From NCBI RefSeq assembly GCF_900078545.1, contig NZ_FLLS01000002.1, positions 1,683,404 through 1,747,403 on the forward strand: 64,000 nt of DNA. Reading direction: 5' to 3'. Shown piece after piece: positions 62,352 to 64,000 of the stretch; position 1 is the first letter of the stretch, and each line of letters starts with the position of its first letter. The stretch is from Olegusella massiliensis. GTDB taxonomy: Bacteria > Actinomycetota > Coriobacteriia > Coriobacteriales > Atopobiaceae. The notes beneath the pieces were generated by a model. It was not told where the DNA came from and ran no database searches. It was given only the letters and a program-made list of their open reading frames with translations. The translations under genes were made by a program, and so were the position numbers.

Positions 62352-63263
62352 CTACTCATCAGCTACCAAACCGAGTCGAGAAATTTCAGTGCGGTCGCGC
62401 CGCCATGCAGGCTGTACACGAACAAACAAATCTAGATAAATAGGTACACCAAAAAGTCTCTCAAGATCACGGCGGGCTTCTGTACCAATTTTTTTGATCA
62501 TAGAACCCCCTTTGCCAATAACGATGCCTTTTTGCCCATCGCGCTCAACCAAGATTGTGGCAACCATAGAACCATGACCATCTTTGGCCCACTCAATATC
62601 CTCACAGCGCACAGCAAGTGAATGCGGTATCTCCTGACGCAAATTTCGAAAAGCTTTTTCACGCACAAACTCTGCTACGAGCTCTTCATCCTCAAGGTCG
62701 CAGTCCATATCCTCAGGAAACCAGCGCGGGCCATCAGGCAAATAAGAAGAGGCAAGATCGATAAACCCTTTAACGTTAAAACCCTGCTTTGCTGAAACCA
62801 CCAGCACATCATCAAAATCAGCAAGTTGAGCTGCGGCGCGGGCTTGGGCATCTGCAGTCGATTGATCTACTAAATCTGCTTTGGTAATCAAGAGAATCTT
62901 GTGTGGAGCATTGGATGCACGTACATGGCTCGCAACCCACTCATCGCCACGCCCCACTTCCTGGGTAGCATCAATAAGTAAGGCTATAACATCCACATCT
63001 TCAAGTGCACTGAGGGCTGCACGGTTGAGCTCCTTACCAAGCGCATCTTTGGGTTTGTGCAAGCCCGGCGTATCCACAATGATGAGCTGCGAATTATCGG
63101 TATTTATCACTGCTCGCATTTGACGACGCGTAGTCTGGGCAACATTGCTGGTAATTGCAAGCTTATGACCTACAGCGGCGTTAAGTAGAGTTGACTTGCC
63201 AACATTAGGACGTCCAACCAAGGTCAAAAAACCACTATGAAACTCAGTATTAGTCTCACTCAC
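62352..63263 (-). CDS. era: GTPase Era
   Basis: This 303-aa GTPase assists 16S rRNA maturation and 30S assembly. The G domain has G1 LVGRPNVGKSTLLN, TTRRQ for switch I, G3 DTPGLHKPKDALG and G4 TKADLV. The C-terminal KH domain is VERDGQKGIVIGKGGSMIKKIGTEARRDLERLFG. The start is GTG at 63263, with AGGAG 8 bases before; the frame open to 63332 lies in dgkA. It begins 11 bases after dgkA. Confidence 0.95.
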   Translation of the reverse strand: MSETNTEFHSGFLTLVGRPNVGKSTLLNAAVGHKLAITSNVAQTTRRQMRAVINTDNSQLIIVDTPGLHKPKDALGKELNRAALSALEDVDVIALLIDATQEVGRGDEWVASHVRASNAPHKILLITKADLVDQSTADAQARAAAQLADFDDVLVVSAKQGFNVKGFIDLASSYLPDGPRWFPEDMDCDLEDEELVAEFVREKAFRNLRQEIPHSLAVRCEDIEWAKDGHGSMVATILVERDGQKGIVIGKGGSMIKKIGTEARRDLERLFGVPIYLDLFVRVQPAWRRDRTEISRLGLVADE

Positions 63264-63274
63264 AAGACCAGCTC

Positions 63275-63649
63275 CTAGCTCAAAAGTGCACGAATAAAGA
63301 CAATTAATCCAACGATAGCAACAGCCGTACAAAGTAAAAGCTCGGCCGCTGCTGCAATATCTTTTGCACGTCCCGCCAGCTCGTTAAATTCAGGAGATAC
63401 CAAATCGACAACGGTCTCGATAGCAGTATTAAATAATTCGCTTGCCAACACTGCACCACAACAAAGCAAAACAATAGCCCAGCTTATGGCATCAAGATGC
63501 AGCAAAAGACCAGCGATGATAGTAACTGTGCCACCCGCCAACATTACTTTGATGTTGCGTTCTTGGATGAAAGCGGTTTTTACACCCTTAAGAGCATAAG
63601 AAAAACTCTCAATAAAGCCAGGGTGACGTGGGGGCTGTCCGGGAATCAT
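63275..63649 (-). CDS. dgkA: Diacylglycerol/undecaprenol kinase family protein
   Basis: This 124-aa membrane kinase with three helices phosphorylates diacylglycerol or undecaprenol to recycle lipid carriers. Typical DgkA blocks are FSYALKGVKTAFIQERNIKVML, the signature ELFNTAIETVVDLVSPEFNELAGRAKDIAAAAE, and a last helix. In Gram-positives the family mostly acts on undecaprenol, which is the likelier role here. It sits between ybeY and era as in Firmicutes and Coriobacteriia. Gaps are 2 and 11 bases. Confidence 0.93.
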   Translation of the reverse strand: MIPGQPPRHPGFIESFSYALKGVKTAFIQERNIKVMLAGGTVTIIAGLLLHLDAISWAIVLLCCGAVLASELFNTAIETVVDLVSPEFNELAGRAKDIAAAAELLLCTAVAIVGLIVFIRALLS

Positions 63650-63651
63650 TG

Positions 63652-64000
63652 TTAATCATCCTTATGGCGAGTGAAATTAACACGAGCCAAATCACCATCA
63701 GTATGGATAAGCTGCAACAGCTCATCCTCGCGAGCTTCCATTTCCTCTGCCTCACTGTCCTCAAGATGGTCATAGCCCAGCAGATGAAGGAGACCATGTA
63801 CCAACAACATACGGCACTCGTCCGCAGCCGTGGTACCAAAACCTGCCGCTTGCTGCCTGACATACTTAGAAGCAATAACAATATCACCTAGTTCACAAGG
63901 CACGCCCTCACCTAGGCCAGGCTCATCAGGACGCTCACATTCAAGAGAGATAACATCTGTGGGCATATCTTGCCCTCGCCATTCAGCGTTGAGTTTTTGA
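63652..64000 (-). CDS. ybeY: Endoribonuclease YbeY, C-terminal part (cut by window end)
   Basis: This is the downstream part of the single-strand endoribonuclease that matures the 3' end of 16S rRNA and takes part in ribosome quality control. The frame is open to the window edge (LNAEWRGQDMPTDVISL), so the ATG at 63966 is internal. The zinc motif HGLLHLLGYDH is complete and is followed by EDSEAEEMEAREDELL, as in the family. The upstream N-terminal region lies outside the window. Confidence 0.95.
   Translation of the reverse strand, partial: QKLNAEWRGQDMPTDVISLECERPDEPGLGEGVPCELGDIVIASKYVRQQAAGFGTTAADECRMLLVHGLLHLLGYDHLEDSEAEEMEAREDELLQLIHTDGDLARVNFTRHKDD

Noticed and set aside
1-64000. CRISPR array or transposon insertion sequence
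   Set aside because: No regularly spaced repeats, Cas genes or transposase frames were found.

Overview
The window looks like a chromosomal segment of a moderate-GC actinobacterium. The gene order rnj-ftsK-rodZ-rimO-pgsA-cinA-recA-recX-rny-miaB-miaA-hflX next to nrdR/LysM/lexA is an actinobacterial core order. The AT-leaning codon use and a SpoVS protein in an otherwise non-sporulation context suggest class Coriobacteriia, family Atopobiaceae (Atopobium/Lancefieldella-like). That placement is inferred from gene content and composition; no search was run.

Layout. (1) 1-660: 3' end of proS, then tRNA-Ala(GGC). (2) About 670-15310: a GC-richer accessory island. Its left part is a decayed mobile element on the minus strand: a large serine recombinase C-terminal fragment fused out of frame to a truncated phage Gp157-like gene, a frameshifted small gene, and a sigma-region-4-like HTH gene. 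Its right part is a plus-strand block that looks like one operon: HTH regulator, hsdM, hsdS, hsdR, an 854-aa protein joining two different zinc-metallopeptidase domains to an HTH, an Mrr-type nuclease, an unrecognised 375-aa protein, an overlapping 58-aa hydrophobic protein, and a broken tag glycosylase gene. A degenerate exported-protein gene with two in-frame stops lies between it and tRNA-Met. (3) 16-32 kb: ordinary metabolic, transport and regulatory genes (WYL regulator, HIRAN protein, Pcp, HAD phosphatase, heterodimeric ABC exporter, DUF1846 protein, an esterase-like protein without its nucleophile, a CDP-alcohol phosphatidyltransferase, a GcvT-like protein, FHA and MerR/FtsR-like regulators, Apt, an NlpC/P60 hydrolase, a ClC antiporter). 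(4) 32-37 kb: trxB, two NCS2 nucleobase permeases, dut, nrdR. (5) 37-48 kb: an SOS module (LysM division-inhibitor-like protein divergent from lexA; recA-recX), tRNA-modification genes (miaA, miaB), hflX, spoVS, a GHKL ATPase and rny. (6) 48-64 kb: cinA, pgsA, rimO, rodZ, ftsK, rnj, a highly structured gene-free region ending in a strong plus-strand terminator (candidate non-coding RNA), a small hypothetical gene, pnp, rpsO, recO, era, dgkA and the 3' part of ybeY.

How it works together. The core part couples DNA repair and its control (recA/recX/recO/lexA with visible LexA boxes), RNA decay (RNase J, RNase Y, PNPase, YbeY), tRNA and ribosome modification (MiaA, MiaB, RimO, Era) and cell-envelope and division functions (FtsK, RodZ, PgsA, DgkA). 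The island supplies DNA-targeting defence. The most unusual material is the tail of the hsd operon (10230-15040), where a double-metallopeptidase/HTH fusion, an Mrr nuclease, a coiled-coil-like protein and a small hydrophobic protein appear to be co-transcribed. A second unexplained item is the structured region 57417-57871.
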